Of a stretch of DNA of 64,000 nt, positions 45,990 through 55,413 are shown piece after piece. Under the pieces are notes generated by a model. That model worked only from the letters and a program-made list of their open reading frames with translations. It made no database searches and had not been told where the DNA came from. Position numbers and translations under genes: made by a program. Source of the stretch: UBA1858 sp965227695 (GTDB lineage Bacteria > Pseudomonadota > Gammaproteobacteria > UBA4575); NCBI GenBank assembly GCA_965227695.1, contig OZ245760.1:682001-746000 (forward strand). Reading direction: 5' to 3'. The first letter of the stretch is position 1. Each line of letters starts with the position of its first letter.

Positions 45990-48164
45990 ATGAATTATTC
46001 AAATCTGCTATTTCCTCAAAACGACCTGCCAGTCTCCGAGCAGTTGTGTGACGCTATTCGTGAAGGTCGCTTGCAGGACATAGAAAAAATCTCTCCGTTT
46101 GCAGCGTGTATCATTCCCCTTTTGGGCGCACTCGGCTGGAATAATTATCAGCGAGAGTTGATAGAAGCAATCCCGCATTATGTTGACCATATGGATTTGG
46201 GCGATCTGAGAAATTTACTGGTCACTCTGGGCTACGAAAGTGATGAAATAGTGACATCACTTGAAAAAATAAATGAAGATCTTTTACCAGCATTGTTTGT
46301 TTCAGATAAAAATCATGTCTCGGTGATACTGGAGAAGAAGGATGGGTATTGCCTTGCATTTGACGGGCATACAAGAGAAGTAATCCACAAGAAGATCGAT
46401 TCATCCAAAGGAAAGGTCTGCTTATTTACTGATACACATCCTACTCATGCAGTTCCTCTGAAAAATAAATCTGAGGAAAACTGGTTTGGTGACACGATTC
46501 GCCATTTTAAAAAATTGATCAAACATCTTCTCGCAATGACATTCATCCTGAACGTCATTGCACTGGCGGTGCCGTTATTCATTATGGTAGTTTATGATAA
46601 TGTGATTGGTGCAAGGACCACGAATAGCTTGCCATACTTGATTGGTGGTCTTGGAATCGCGCTTTCGATAGAACTTGTTTTAAGAATGCTACGTTCCAAG
46701 ACCATTGGGATGGTTGCAGGCCGTTTGGACTATATTATCGGTGTCGAGACATTAAAAAAGCTCTTGTATCTGCCTCCCCAGTTAACGGAACGTGCTACGG
46801 TATCATCCCAGTTGACGCGATTGAAACAGTTTGAATCAATACGCGACTTGTTTTCCGGCTCTGCAGCGAGTTTATTTCTTGAACTGCCATTTGTGCTGTT
46901 TTTTATTGTAGTGCTTGCACTGCTGGCAGGTGAAATCGCCCTTGTACCTCTTGTTATGGTTGTTTTGTATGGGTTGCTTACAGCGATTTTTTATCCCGGG
47001 CTTAGTCGTGACCTTAAATATGCAGCCTCTGTAAGAACTGCCAGACAGAGAATGTTAATGGATACATTTCATGGCATGCGTGAGTTAAAAGCGCTTGGTG
47101 CTGAGAGTGCATGGAAAGAAAACTTCCGCGAGGTTTCTGGTCAGGCTATGACAGCGACTTATCGTACATCGATGAAGCATTCAATTATCAACAGTATCAG
47201 CCAGTCGTTAATGACACTTGCCGGTATTTCTGTTCTTGCTATTGGCACAATCAAGGTAGTCAACAATGAAATAACTCTTGGTGTTCTGATCGCGGTAATG
47301 GCTCTGCTGTGGCGTGTTTTGTCACCTCTGCAGGGGATTTGTTTGTCGATGCTACAGATTGACCAGGTATCTCAGAGTATCAAACAGCTTAACCAGTTAA
47401 TGAAACTGAATACTGAAACACAGAGCAGTAAATCGGATCTATTAATGCCCGAGATCAGAGGGCGTGTAAAATTTGACAGGGTGAGTTTTCGGTATGGTCC
47501 CAATTCTGATGCTGTGCTTATTGGAACAGGCTTTGATGTGGATCCTTGCGAATTTATATCTATCGTTGGCGATAATGGCAGTGGTAAATCAACGATACTG
47601 AAATTGATAGCGGGAATGTATCGTGCACAAAGTGGTGTTTTGTCTATTGATGGTACAGATGTGCGCCAGTTCAATGCGATTGATCTGCGACGCCTGATTG
47701 CATATGTGCCGCAAAAACCAATGTTATTCAAAGGCACCATTGCGCAGAACCTGCGTCTGACTAACCCGATGGCCAATAATCAGGAGATCATTCATGCGGC
47801 AGGTGAGGCGGGTATTTTGCAGGCAATTGAACAATTACCAGAGGGTTTTAATACCGTAGTCGGAGAAACAAATTCCGCGAAGTTATCAGCAAGTTTGATT
47901 CATGGTATTTGCCTTGCGAGAGCTTATGTTCGCCACGCACCTATATTGCTACTGGATGAGCCGGCAGAATCACTTGATATGCTAAGTGACAAACGACTCA
48001 TTGAACAGCTGTCAGCGCGCAAAGGTAAACAGACCATTATTATGGTCAGCCACAGACCAAGCCATATTCAGCTTGCAGATCGGGTCATTGTTTTGTCCGA
48101 GGGAGGAGTCAAGGGAACAGGTAAGCCAGATGAGGTTTTAAAGGCACTTTATGGAGTGAAGTAG
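45990..48164 (+). CDS. Type I secretion ABC protein 2 with C39-like domain
   Basis: 724 residues. The N-terminal 150 residues form a C39-like domain without catalytic Cys (ALGWNNYQRELIEAIPHYV then LRNLLVTLGY), as in LapB-type exporters where it docks the substrate. The membrane domain follows, then Walker A GDNGSGKST, signature SAKLSASLIHG (GG replaced by AS), an intact Walker B ILLLDEPAESLD with catalytic Glu, and SHRPS. Only the signature is altered, unlike its partner. It is 10 bases after ABC 1 and 1 base before the HlyD gene. Confidence 0.9.
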   Translation: MNYSNLLFPQNDLPVSEQLCDAIREGRLQDIEKISPFAACIIPLLGALGWNNYQRELIEAIPHYVDHMDLGDLRNLLVTLGYESDEIVTSLEKINEDLLPALFVSDKNHVSVILEKKDGYCLAFDGHTREVIHKKIDSSKGKVCLFTDTHPTHAVPLKNKSEENWFGDTIRHFKKLIKHLLAMTFILNVIALAVPLFIMVVYDNVIGARTTNSLPYLIGGLGIALSIELVLRMLRSKTIGMVAGRLDYIIGVETLKKLLYLPPQLTERATVSSQLTRLKQFESIRDLFSGSAASLFLELPFVLFFIVVLALLAGEIALVPLVMVVLYGLLTAIFYPGLSRDLKYAASVRTARQRMLMDTFHGMRELKALGAESAWKENFREVSGQAMTATYRTSMKHSIINSISQSLMTLAGISVLAIGTIKVVNNEITLGVLIAVMALLWRVLSPLQGICLSMLQIDQVSQSIKQLNQLMKLNTETQSSKSDLLMPEIRGRVKFDRVSFRYGPNSDAVLIGTGFDVDPCEFISIVGDNGSGKSTILKLIAGMYRAQSGVLSIDGTDVRQFNAIDLRRLIAYVPQKPMLFKGTIAQNLRLTNPMANNQEIIHAAGEAGILQAIEQLPEGFNTVVGETNSAKLSASLIHGICLARAYVRHAPILLLDEPAESLDMLSDKRLIEQLSARKGKQTIIMVSHRPSHIQLADRVIVLSEGGVKGTGKPDEVLKALYGVK

Positions 48165-48165
48165 A

Positions 48166-49521
48166 ATGAGTGAGCAGGGAAAAGTGATTAAAAAAACGGG
48201 CAAGTCCGAGTTACCGCGTGCACGCGCAAGATATATTACCCAGACGATACAGCTCGAAGAGTCGGATGCGCCAGGTGTGGTGAGTATAGGTATTCTCGCG
48301 ACAGTCATCCTTGTTGTTGCTTTTGTGATATGGACCTATGTTACGCCCGTTAATGAAGTGTCTATATCTCAAGGTAAAGTAGTTCCTCATGGCAATAATC
48401 ATATAGTTCAACACTTTGAGGGCGGTATTGTCGAAGATATCCTGGTGAAAGACGGCCAGTTGGTTAATGAAGGTGATGTATTAATGGCGGTATCACCCAT
48501 TGCCGTAGAATCCGACTACGATCAAGTCAAAAGTCGCCGTACTGCACTGATTTTAAAACAGATACGATTGCAGGCTCTCCTGGATAAGAAAATGCCGGTA
48601 TTTGAGCCTTATGCAGATGAATATCCCGCACTTGCTGCGATTGAATACCAGACATATCAGGCACAATTACGCAGTCACAAGGCGCAGCTTAAAACGGTAC
48701 GTACCAAAGTAAGGCAAAAAAAAGAAGAACTTAAAAGAGACTTGGCCAGAGCCAAAGCACTTGGACATGAGCTGGCTGTTGTGCAGGAACAGGTGAAAAT
48801 AAGAACAGGGCTTGTGAATAAAGGAATGGTGTCAAAGTCCGATCTTCTTGACCGTCAGGCAGAGCTGGCCGAAATTCGTACCGACTATATTCAAAGTAAT
48901 GCCAATATAGAAGTCGCGAAAGAAGCGGTGAATGAGGCTGAGGACAGTCTTGAAGAGACAGAAAACAAGTTTTTAGAAAAGATTAAAATAGAAACTGGCA
49001 CGGTCGCTGCAGAAATTGCCGAACTTAGAGAGCAGCTGGTTAAATTTGGTGATCGTGTTGATCGGCTGAATATTAAAGCACCTGTCTCGGGATACGTCAC
49101 CAACCTGAGCGTGAATACAATTCGATCAGTGATTGAACCCGGACAGGTCATTATGGAATTAGTGCCGGGCGACAAAGAGTTAGTGGTCGAATCCAGAATT
49201 TCTACCAGGGATATCGGTCATGTCCACGTCGGACAGCAAGCGGTAATTAAAGTTGGCAGTTTCGATCCCCAACGCTATGGCGTCATCGAGGGAATCGTCG
49301 ATAAAATCAGCCCATCGACTTATCTGGATGAAGAAAATCAGCCATATTATAAAGCACAGATACAATTGGCTAAAAAGTATCTCGGACTTCAGCCAGATAA
49401 ATACCAGCTGATTCCCGGCATGACGGTCACTGCGGATATCAGAACAGGTGAAAAAACAGTGCTGGATTACTTATTGAAGCCCGTTTATCGTGGTTTTGAA
49501 AATGCTTTCCAGGAAAGATAA
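48166..49521 (+). CDS. HlyD-family membrane fusion protein
   Basis: 451 residues. One N-terminal membrane helix (GILATVILVVAFVIWTYV), a lipoyl-like half EGGIVEDILVKDGQLVNEGDVL-type segment (about 80-100), a long coiled-coil hairpin (about 120-290), then the second lipoyl half and beta-barrel (IKAPVSGYVTNLSV). It links the ABC pair to TolC across the periplasm. The start is one base after the ABC 2 stop. The length and layout are usual for T1SS adaptors. Confidence 0.93.
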   Translation: MSEQGKVIKKTGKSELPRARARYITQTIQLEESDAPGVVSIGILATVILVVAFVIWTYVTPVNEVSISQGKVVPHGNNHIVQHFEGGIVEDILVKDGQLVNEGDVLMAVSPIAVESDYDQVKSRRTALILKQIRLQALLDKKMPVFEPYADEYPALAAIEYQTYQAQLRSHKAQLKTVRTKVRQKKEELKRDLARAKALGHELAVVQEQVKIRTGLVNKGMVSKSDLLDRQAELAEIRTDYIQSNANIEVAKEAVNEAEDSLEETENKFLEKIKIETGTVAAEIAELREQLVKFGDRVDRLNIKAPVSGYVTNLSVNTIRSVIEPGQVIMELVPGDKELVVESRISTRDIGHVHVGQQAVIKVGSFDPQRYGVIEGIVDKISPSTYLDEENQPYYKAQIQLAKKYLGLQPDKYQLIPGMTVTADIRTGEKTVLDYLLKPVYRGFENAFQER

Positions 49522-49532
49522 AGCGATTGCGT

Positions 49533-49634
49533 TTACTTGAATAGTTTTTCATTAGCCCAGATAGAAAAGGCAATAAAAGCAACAATGGGTAATACGAAGT
49601 AAAGAAAAATGTCTGTGATAGTCATGGCAGGCAT
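49533..49634 (-). CDS. Possible 33-residue single-helix membrane protein
   Basis: An open frame MPAMTITDIFLYFVLP, then IVAFIAFSIWANEKLFK: one strong membrane helix with charged ends, convergent with the HlyD gene. It has no clear ribosome binding site (a second Met at codon 4 is an alternative). Size and form are like small respiratory or transporter accessory proteins, but I recognise no family. Confidence 0.35.
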   Translation of the reverse strand: MPAMTITDIFLYFVLPIVAFIAFSIWANEKLFK

Positions 49635-49836
49635 TTTATGCTTTATAGTTGAAAAGTCAAATTATATTTAATGATTAATTATTTATATTAAGTTTGATTC
49701 TTTTCTGTAAGTTACTGGTCTATTTTTATTTTTATTTCCATCAGAAATTGGTGTGACTTTAATAAACGATAAAAGTGCGTTTTTTCTGGATGAAAGGTAG
49801 TTAAGAATACACATGGCTGCGTCTGTATGCTATTGA

Positions 49837-50283
49837 TCAGGCTTCAGTTTCTATACCATCAATGATAAAGCCAATTTTTCTGCGCGGTTTTGCCGGTTCT
49901 ATTTTTTGCACAAAGCATAAAAGTTGTACACTCGACTGATGTGACAAAAGCATACACGGGTTTCCATTCAGCAATCCTTCTATGCGAATTCCATGAAAGC
50001 TTTCCTGGGCCATGCGTTCTACTTCAATCTGTATACCCCCATTCATAATTGCAAGTATGGCTGGCTGTACATCACTTTCAAGCTCCCTGCGCCAGTCAGT
50101 CACCGTTTCGGATAAGCGCTGTAATAATGCTCTTGCGGATTGATAGGCGTTTTCCTGAGCATGTTCGATTACCGGGTCGACCATAGTATTTTTGGGAGGC
50201 GGATATCGTAAAGAGCTTAGATCCAAAGCACCCGGGTTAGAGGCAATAAATTTTTTCAGTGTGTCTTCGGTGTTTGCGTCCAT
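49837..50283 (-). CDS. Hypothetical protein linked to YjgR
   Basis: 148 residues, soluble, no signal peptide. A helical N-terminal half (ENAYQSARALLQRLSETVTD region) is followed by a beta-rich C-terminal half (GIRIEGLLNGNPCMLL, GFIIDGIE). I do not recognise the family. AAAGGA precedes the ATG and the gene begins 3 bases after yjgR, so it is likely to be translated with it and may be its partner. Confidence 0.7.
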   Translation of the reverse strand: MDANTEDTLKKFIASNPGALDLSSLRYPPPKNTMVDPVIEHAQENAYQSARALLQRLSETVTDWRRELESDVQPAILAIMNGGIQIEVERMAQESFHGIRIEGLLNGNPCMLLSHQSSVQLLCFVQKIEPAKPRRKIGFIIDGIETEA

Positions 50284-50286
50284 GGT

Positions 50287-51765
50287 TTATTTTCCTTTAA
50301 ACAGTGACCCAAGAATGCCGCGCACGAGCTGCTGTCCGACACGGGAGGTGATAATCTTGGTGAAGCTTCTTATAATGGTGTTAGTTGTAGTTCTGCTGCT
50401 ATTTTTTGCAGTACGTTTTTTTATGGGTGGCTGTTTATAACGCCTTTCTTTAGTGTCCGGCGGCTCGGCAGCCGCTGTTTTTTCGGCTCTGTCGGCCAGT
50501 CTTTCGAAAGCACTTCTTCTGTCTACTGGCTGGTCATATTTACCTTGCAGAGGGCTGTTGATTATGGCTGTTTGCCTTTCTGACATGGTGATTGGCCCCA
50601 TGCGGGACTCTGGTGGACGGATTTTTGTTTTTTCAACCATGGTCGGCGTCCCTGCATTATCCAATACAGAGACAAGTGCCTTGCCAACAGCCAGTTGAGT
50701 GATCGTCTGTTCCACATCCAGATCAGGATTATGGCGAAAAGTCTGGGCGGCTGCTTTGACTGCTTTTTGATCCCTGGGTGTATAGGCACGTAATGCATGC
50801 TGAATCCTGTTGCCTAGTTGGCCCAGTACTGATTCGGGGATATCCATCGGGTTTTGGGTGACAAAATAAATGCCAACACCTTTGGAACGAATAAGTCTGA
50901 CCACCTGTTCAATCTTTTTTATTAGGGATTTCGGTGCATCGTGAAATAATAGGTGTGCTTCATCGAAAAAGAATACCAGTCGGGGTTTATCAGGATCACC
51001 GATTTCAGGCAGTTCTTCAAATAACTCCGAAAGCAACCATAATAAAAATGTTGAGTATAGCTTTGGTTTTTGCATCAGGGACTGCGCCGACAAAATATTA
51101 ATATACCCCTGGCCGGATGAGTCGCATTGCATAAAGTCGGTTAATGCCAAAGCGGGTTCGCCGAAAAAATTTTTTGCCCCTTCTTTCTCAAGCACCAGCA
51201 AACGCCGCTGGATTGCGCCAATAGAAGATTTGTTAACGTTACCATAACGAGTGCTGATTGAAGATGTATTTTGACCGATGAAATTGAGCATTGCGCGGAG
51301 ATCCTTAAGGTCAAGAATTAGCATCCCTTCATCATCTGCAAGTGCAAAAGCGATGTTTAATACACCTTCCTGTGTTTCATTTAAGCCTAATAGCTGGGAC
51401 AGCAATAAAGGGCCCATTTCAGATATCGTTGTACGTACAGGATGCCCTTTTTTTCCAAACAGGTCCCAAAATATAGTCGGGTATCCTCGAAAAGTATAAT
51501 GTTCCGGTCCGGTTTCATTGGCACGCTCAATTAATTTTGGATTTTCATTGCCTGTCTGGCTCAGGCCGCTTAAATCGCCTTTGATATCCGCTGCGAATAC
51601 AGGGACGCCGGCCTGAGAAAATCCTTCAGCAAGAATCTGTAAAGTGACTGTTTTTCCGGTGCCTGTTGCGCCTGCTATCAGGCCGTGGCGATTGGCCCGG
51701 TTGAGGTAAATATGCTGTGGGTTTTCACCCTGGCCAATACATATAAAATCACTAGCCTTGGTCAA
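50287..51765 (-). CDS. yjgR: YjgR/DUF853 HerA-like ATPase
   Basis: 492 residues. Walker A GATGTGKT (about 32-39), ADIKGDLSGLS, a Walker B-like LVFFFDEAHLLF (about 250-261) and TQNPMDIPESVL match DUF853, a HerA/FtsK-type ATPase family of unknown role. A basic, Arg/Thr-rich linker precedes the last 40 residues. The start is TTG at 51765, chosen because AGGAG lies eight bases upstream and no ATG fits. Confidence 0.9.
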   Translation of the reverse strand: MTKASDFICIGQGENPQHIYLNRANRHGLIAGATGTGKTVTLQILAEGFSQAGVPVFAADIKGDLSGLSQTGNENPKLIERANETGPEHYTFRGYPTIFWDLFGKKGHPVRTTISEMGPLLLSQLLGLNETQEGVLNIAFALADDEGMLILDLKDLRAMLNFIGQNTSSISTRYGNVNKSSIGAIQRRLLVLEKEGAKNFFGEPALALTDFMQCDSSGQGYINILSAQSLMQKPKLYSTFLLWLLSELFEELPEIGDPDKPRLVFFFDEAHLLFHDAPKSLIKKIEQVVRLIRSKGVGIYFVTQNPMDIPESVLGQLGNRIQHALRAYTPRDQKAVKAAAQTFRHNPDLDVEQTITQLAVGKALVSVLDNAGTPTMVEKTKIRPPESRMGPITMSERQTAIINSPLQGKYDQPVDRRSAFERLADRAEKTAAAEPPDTKERRYKQPPIKKRTAKNSSRTTTNTIIRSFTKIITSRVGQQLVRGILGSLFKGK

Positions 51766-51832
51766 TACAGTGCTCCTGGTTGAGGTGGTTTATTGTTATT
51801 TATCTTAGCATGCGGCCCGTTAAAAATTGTAT

Positions 51833-52192
51833 TTACTCCAATGGCCACTGGGCCGGGATATCATAACCTGCAGAGACCAGGGCATCTGTAATTCCCTGAC
51901 CATCGTAACCATAGATTACCTCATTGCCAATGACAGAGACAGGGACACCTGTGGCACGCAATGCCCAGAAGCCCAGTATTCCTTGTAAGGACTTTTCCGT
52001 GTCATATTCGGTATAGGGAATTTTATATTGGTCAAGCGTGTTACGCAGAGCCTTGCAGTAAGGACACCATGTCGTTGTATAAATGACAACACTGTCGGAT
52101 CCTGCGCGTGGTAAATATAAGTATGCCGCCAGTCTGTCGATGCTGAATAATGCAATAGCCAATAGCAAAAAAAACAAAAGTATTTTTTTCAT
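51833..52192 (-). CDS. Glutaredoxin-like membrane-anchored or exported thiol protein
   Basis: 119 residues. An N-terminal hydrophobic segment (KILLFFLLLAIALFSI) is followed by a glutaredoxin domain with the CPYC active site (VVIYTTTWCPYCK, about 36-48) and the cis-proline segment TGVPVSVIG. The domain would face the periplasm if the segment is an anchor. It may reduce or oxidise protein thiols or glutathione mixed disulfides. Confidence 0.82.
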   Translation of the reverse strand: MKKILLFFLLLAIALFSIDRLAAYLYLPRAGSDSVVIYTTTWCPYCKALRNTLDQYKIPYTEYDTEKSLQGILGFWALRATGVPVSVIGNEVIYGYDGQGITDALVSAGYDIPAQWPLE

Positions 52193-52332
52193 TAGATACG
52201 CCGGATATTTGACTCAGTCAAGTATACAAGTTTTTCAGCCGGAAATTCGGTCCAGTTAGCACATTTGACAGTTAAATATCGCATCAATCTCCACTAGGAT
52301 CAGATTGATGCAAGCGATGCTGGAATAAACAT

Positions 52333-52500
52333 ATGGATTTCGATGGTGACATGGAAGAAGTAGACAAATCAAAACTGATGCGTATTTTTCTCAAAAAGAT
52401 TGTCAATGATGATTTGCGCGCAAAACAGCTATTCCGACTCTATTATGACAGAGGCGAAATCTCGGAAGAGCAGTTTTATCAATCCATTAATAATCACTGA
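52333..52500 (+). CDS. Small hypothetical protein (55 residues)
   Basis: A short gene with a natural composition: MDFDGDMEEVDKSKLMRIF at the start, then LKKIVNDDLRAKQLFRLYYDRG, with charged, helical residues. It ends 22 bases before the convergent M48 gene end. No ribosome binding site is clear. I recognise no family. Confidence 0.5.
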   Translation: MDFDGDMEEVDKSKLMRIFLKKIVNDDLRAKQLFRLYYDRGEISEEQFYQSINNH

Positions 52501-52522
52501 GAAAGCCTGCTTTCATTGAAAG

Positions 52523-54400
52523 CTATTCCGGCCAATTTATCAATGGCATTGGGCAGCCTATACATGCTGCAATTACGCGAAGCAGCCCCCACTCATTAGC
52601 GGTTACCTGATTATCATGTTCAATGCACCTCGCACACGCTGTCAGGAACTCACTTTTCAGCAAGGGAACAAGGTAATCAATCTTCTCAATGGATTTATTG
52701 ATTTCATGAAATGACAAATCTTGTGAATCAATGCGCATGGAATCACGAATATTCAATGTGTTGGCTGCCAGCATGTAGGCTGCGTCTTTGCCCGGGTTTT
52801 CACCATGTGTCTCGCTTGCCACTAAAGATATGACGGCAATAATTTCATTCTTGACCTGCGAATAGGAATGATATCTGCGTGACAGGCGTGTCTTCCTGTT
52901 TTGATTAAAATGTACTTCCAGGTAATGATTTAATAATCTGAAATGTAACCATTCCTGTAGTCGAGACGTGTTATCTGCAAATATAAATTTAACAAGATCA
53001 TTTTTAAGTTGCTGATATTGCTGAAACGATAAACGCTTTAACGCAGGGATGGACATTTCAATCAATGGTAACTTTTCTTGATCGGGTAATTTTTCTGTTT
53101 CAATAGCATAACGCCTGACATCCGCCAGCAGCAAAGGCTGATTTTTTATATGCGCTAACTGTTTTTCCTGTATATGCTTATTTTTATCCAGCCTGAGCGC
53201 CAGCATTAATGCATAAGCACTGCCGGGGTGATGGGTGGAATCGCTCAATGACTGTGGCAGCGAGTCAACAAGAGAAGCGGCAATTGTCATCATCAAGGGG
53301 TCCAGGAAACCGCTGTTTTGTACTAGATCACCCAGCTGTTCTATTTTGTTTTTAGCCTCTGTTGCAGGGGGTTCTGCCGTTTGTCTGAGTGGTTTGCCTG
53401 CCAGATAGTTGCCATCCCACTGTGGATCAATACGCAAAATACGTTTTTCAATTGGGGGGTGTGTTGAAAATACAGAAAAAGCACGTATGAATATTGCGTC
53501 ACTGAAAAACATGTGGCTGCATTCACTTGCATTTGGTGAGCTCATATTTGAACCCACGCCCGAGCCGATGACTTTTAATGCACCGGCAATTCCGTCAGGG
53601 TTGCGAGTGTATTGCACGGCGGATGCATCCGCCAGGTATTCGCGTTGACGGCTGACAGCAGATTTTATTACTGAGCCAAAAAATGTCCCTATGGATCCTA
53701 TGACCAGTAAGCCCATACCCAGACCCATTAATGGTAAACCGCCTCGCTGGGCAGTGCGGGCGCGTGATGTGCTGTACAGCGCCAATCTGCCAGCCTTACT
53801 GAGGAATAATATACCGGCGAGTATAGTGACCAGATTGAGATTGAGGCGCATATCTCCATGCAAAATATGACTGAATTCATGGGCGATGACACCTTGAATC
53901 TGGTCTCTGGACAAACGTTCCATCGCGCCGCGTGTAATACCAATGACCGCGTCATTTTCATTATATCCTGCGGCAAATGCATTGATCGTTGTTTCTTCCA
54001 GCACGTAAACAGGTGGCACCGGAAGGCCAGCGGCAATCGCCATTTCTTCAACAATATTGAGAAGTTGTTGCTCACTGCTATTTTTTGATCCCTGCTCTGC
54101 CGGATGGCCGCCTAAAAATTCGGCGATACTGCGCCCCCCCTGAGACAGCTGGATACGCTTGAATATAACGACACAGGCAATTACCGCGACGACAGCAACC
54201 GAAGTTTTAGCCAGCATGCTGGCATTGAGCTGGCTGAACAGTCCGGAAGAGTACGAGGTGGCCGACGGAGCCAGAGTCCAGAAGCTGGCTGCAATCAGTG
54301 CAGATGTTAACCCGATGATGCAAACAATTGCCGCGGCAAATAATGCAATCAATAGCCAGGAGTTCTTATGTGCGCGATCTTGCTGCTCAAAAAAATTCAT
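52523..54400 (-). CDS. M48 family zinc metalloprotease (HtpX-like) with long C-terminal region
   Basis: About 625 residues from ATG 54400. Two N-terminal membrane segments, then the zinc motif HEFSH (HExxH, within GVIAHEFSHILHGD) and the third ligand region SRQREYLADASAVQY. The protease fold fills the first half; a C-terminal 300-residue helical region is not known to me. HtpX-like proteins cleave membrane proteins; the pairing with LemA, 67 bases upstream on the same strand, is a recurring one. Confidence 0.88.
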   Translation of the reverse strand: MNFFEQQDRAHKNSWLLIALFAAAIVCIIGLTSALIAASFWTLAPSATSYSSGLFSQLNASMLAKTSVAVVAVIACVVIFKRIQLSQGGRSIAEFLGGHPAEQGSKNSSEQQLLNIVEEMAIAAGLPVPPVYVLEETTINAFAAGYNENDAVIGITRGAMERLSRDQIQGVIAHEFSHILHGDMRLNLNLVTILAGILFLSKAGRLALYSTSRARTAQRGGLPLMGLGMGLLVIGSIGTFFGSVIKSAVSRQREYLADASAVQYTRNPDGIAGALKVIGSGVGSNMSSPNASECSHMFFSDAIFIRAFSVFSTHPPIEKRILRIDPQWDGNYLAGKPLRQTAEPPATEAKNKIEQLGDLVQNSGFLDPLMMTIAASLVDSLPQSLSDSTHHPGSAYALMLALRLDKNKHIQEKQLAHIKNQPLLLADVRRYAIETEKLPDQEKLPLIEMSIPALKRLSFQQYQQLKNDLVKFIFADNTSRLQEWLHFRLLNHYLEVHFNQNRKTRLSRRYHSYSQVKNEIIAVISLVASETHGENPGKDAAYMLAANTLNIRDSMRIDSQDLSFHEINKSIEKIDYLVPLLKSEFLTACARCIEHDNQVTANEWGLLRVIAACIGCPMPLINWPE

Positions 54401-54467
54401 TGCAGGAGTTTTCTGTAACAGGTTACGACGCAAGTTGTTGTTAGTATTCTTGCTGGCTGTTATTCAT

Positions 54468-55064
54468 TTAAAATGAAACTTTCGGAGCCGCCTGAATTTC
54501 CGCACTGTCTTGCATGATTAATAAGTTGGCATCTTTTGAGTGACCGAACGGGCCGGCAAAGAACACAGGTGGGAAACTTTGCTTATATTCATTGTAGGCG
54601 GTGACGGCATCGTTAAAAGCTTGCCGTGAAAATGCGACTTTATTTTCGGTTGAAGTCAGCTCTTCAGAGAGCTGCATCATATTTTGATTTGCTTTTAAGT
54701 CTGGATAAGCTTCAACCACTAAATTAAATTTACCCAGTGAAGAAGCAAGTGCTGACTCTGCGCCTGCCAGATCTGCCATGGCACTGGCGCTACCAGGATT
54801 TGATTTGGCAGCATCAAGTAGTTGGCTGGCTGCATTTCTTGCGGCAACGACCGCCTCGAGTGTCTCACGCTCATGTTTGATGTAACCTTTGGCGGTATCA
54901 ACGAGGTTGGGGATTAAATCATAACGCCGTTTCAGCTGGACCTCGATTTGTGCAAAGGCGTTTTCAAAACGATTCTTCAGACTGACCAGCTTGTTATAAA
55001 TAGATATGATATATAGCACTAACACTACTATAATTACCAAAAAAACAATAATGGACCAGTCCAT
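54468..55064 (-). CDS. lemA: LemA family protein
   Basis: 198 residues. An N-terminal helix (IIVFLVIIVVLVLYII) is followed by NAFAQIEVQLKRRYDLIPNL-type residues (20) and TLEAVVAARN, the LemA hallmark. LemA proteins are helical bundle proteins of the membrane surface that are often co-encoded with M48 proteases, as here. GGGAG precedes the ATG. It is divergent from slyX. Confidence 0.92.
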   Translation of the reverse strand: MDWSIIVFLVIIVVLVLYIISIYNKLVSLKNRFENAFAQIEVQLKRRYDLIPNLVDTAKGYIKHERETLEAVVAARNAASQLLDAAKSNPGSASAMADLAGAESALASSLGKFNLVVEAYPDLKANQNMMQLSEELTSTENKVAFSRQAFNDAVTAYNEYKQSFPPVFFAGPFGHSKDANLLIMQDSAEIQAAPKVSF

Positions 55065-55186
55065 AATAAGCTCTCCCGCTAAATCGAATCTGGTACATAC
55101 TACTAAATCATTACTTTAAATAGAATGAAATTTGAGCTTTAATTTCCGCCGTTGGTCCAGAAGTATTTAACCTGAAAGTGAAAAAG

Positions 55187-55393
55187 ATGAGTGCGGATAA
55201 AATTACACAATTGCAAACAAAGATAACCTACCAGGAAGATAGTATCGAGGAGCTAGGGGCGGTGGTCATCATGCTGCAGAAGCAGGTCGATCAGCTCGAA
55301 TTACGCTGTCAGTCGCTAGAAGCAAAGATGGGTGAAATGGCGTCTTTGATGGGTGGGGTTTCCGGGGAAAATGAAATACCACCACATTATTGA
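55187..55393 (+). CDS. slyX: SlyX family protein
   Basis: 68 residues, all coiled coil: ITYQEDSIEELGAVVIML then LEAKMGEM, ending in PPHY, the conserved SlyX tail. The role of SlyX is not established. The start is ATG 55187 (a GTG three codons upstream is in frame). The last codons lie inside a perfect hairpin that also ends the gene. Confidence 0.88.
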   Translation: MSADKITQLQTKITYQEDSIEELGAVVIMLQKQVDQLELRCQSLEAKMGEMASLMGGVSGENEIPPHY

Positions 55394-55405
55394 ATGTGGT
55401 GGTAT
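55376..55405. terminator. 13-bp perfect hairpin over the slyX stop
   Basis: ATACCACCACATT pairs with AATGTGGTGGTAT around a 4-base loop. The stop codon and the PPHY codons fall within it. It also lies between the two convergent genes slyX and the haemoglobin gene, so it could end both transcripts. Confidence 0.65.
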
Positions 55406-55413
55406 ATGAGATG

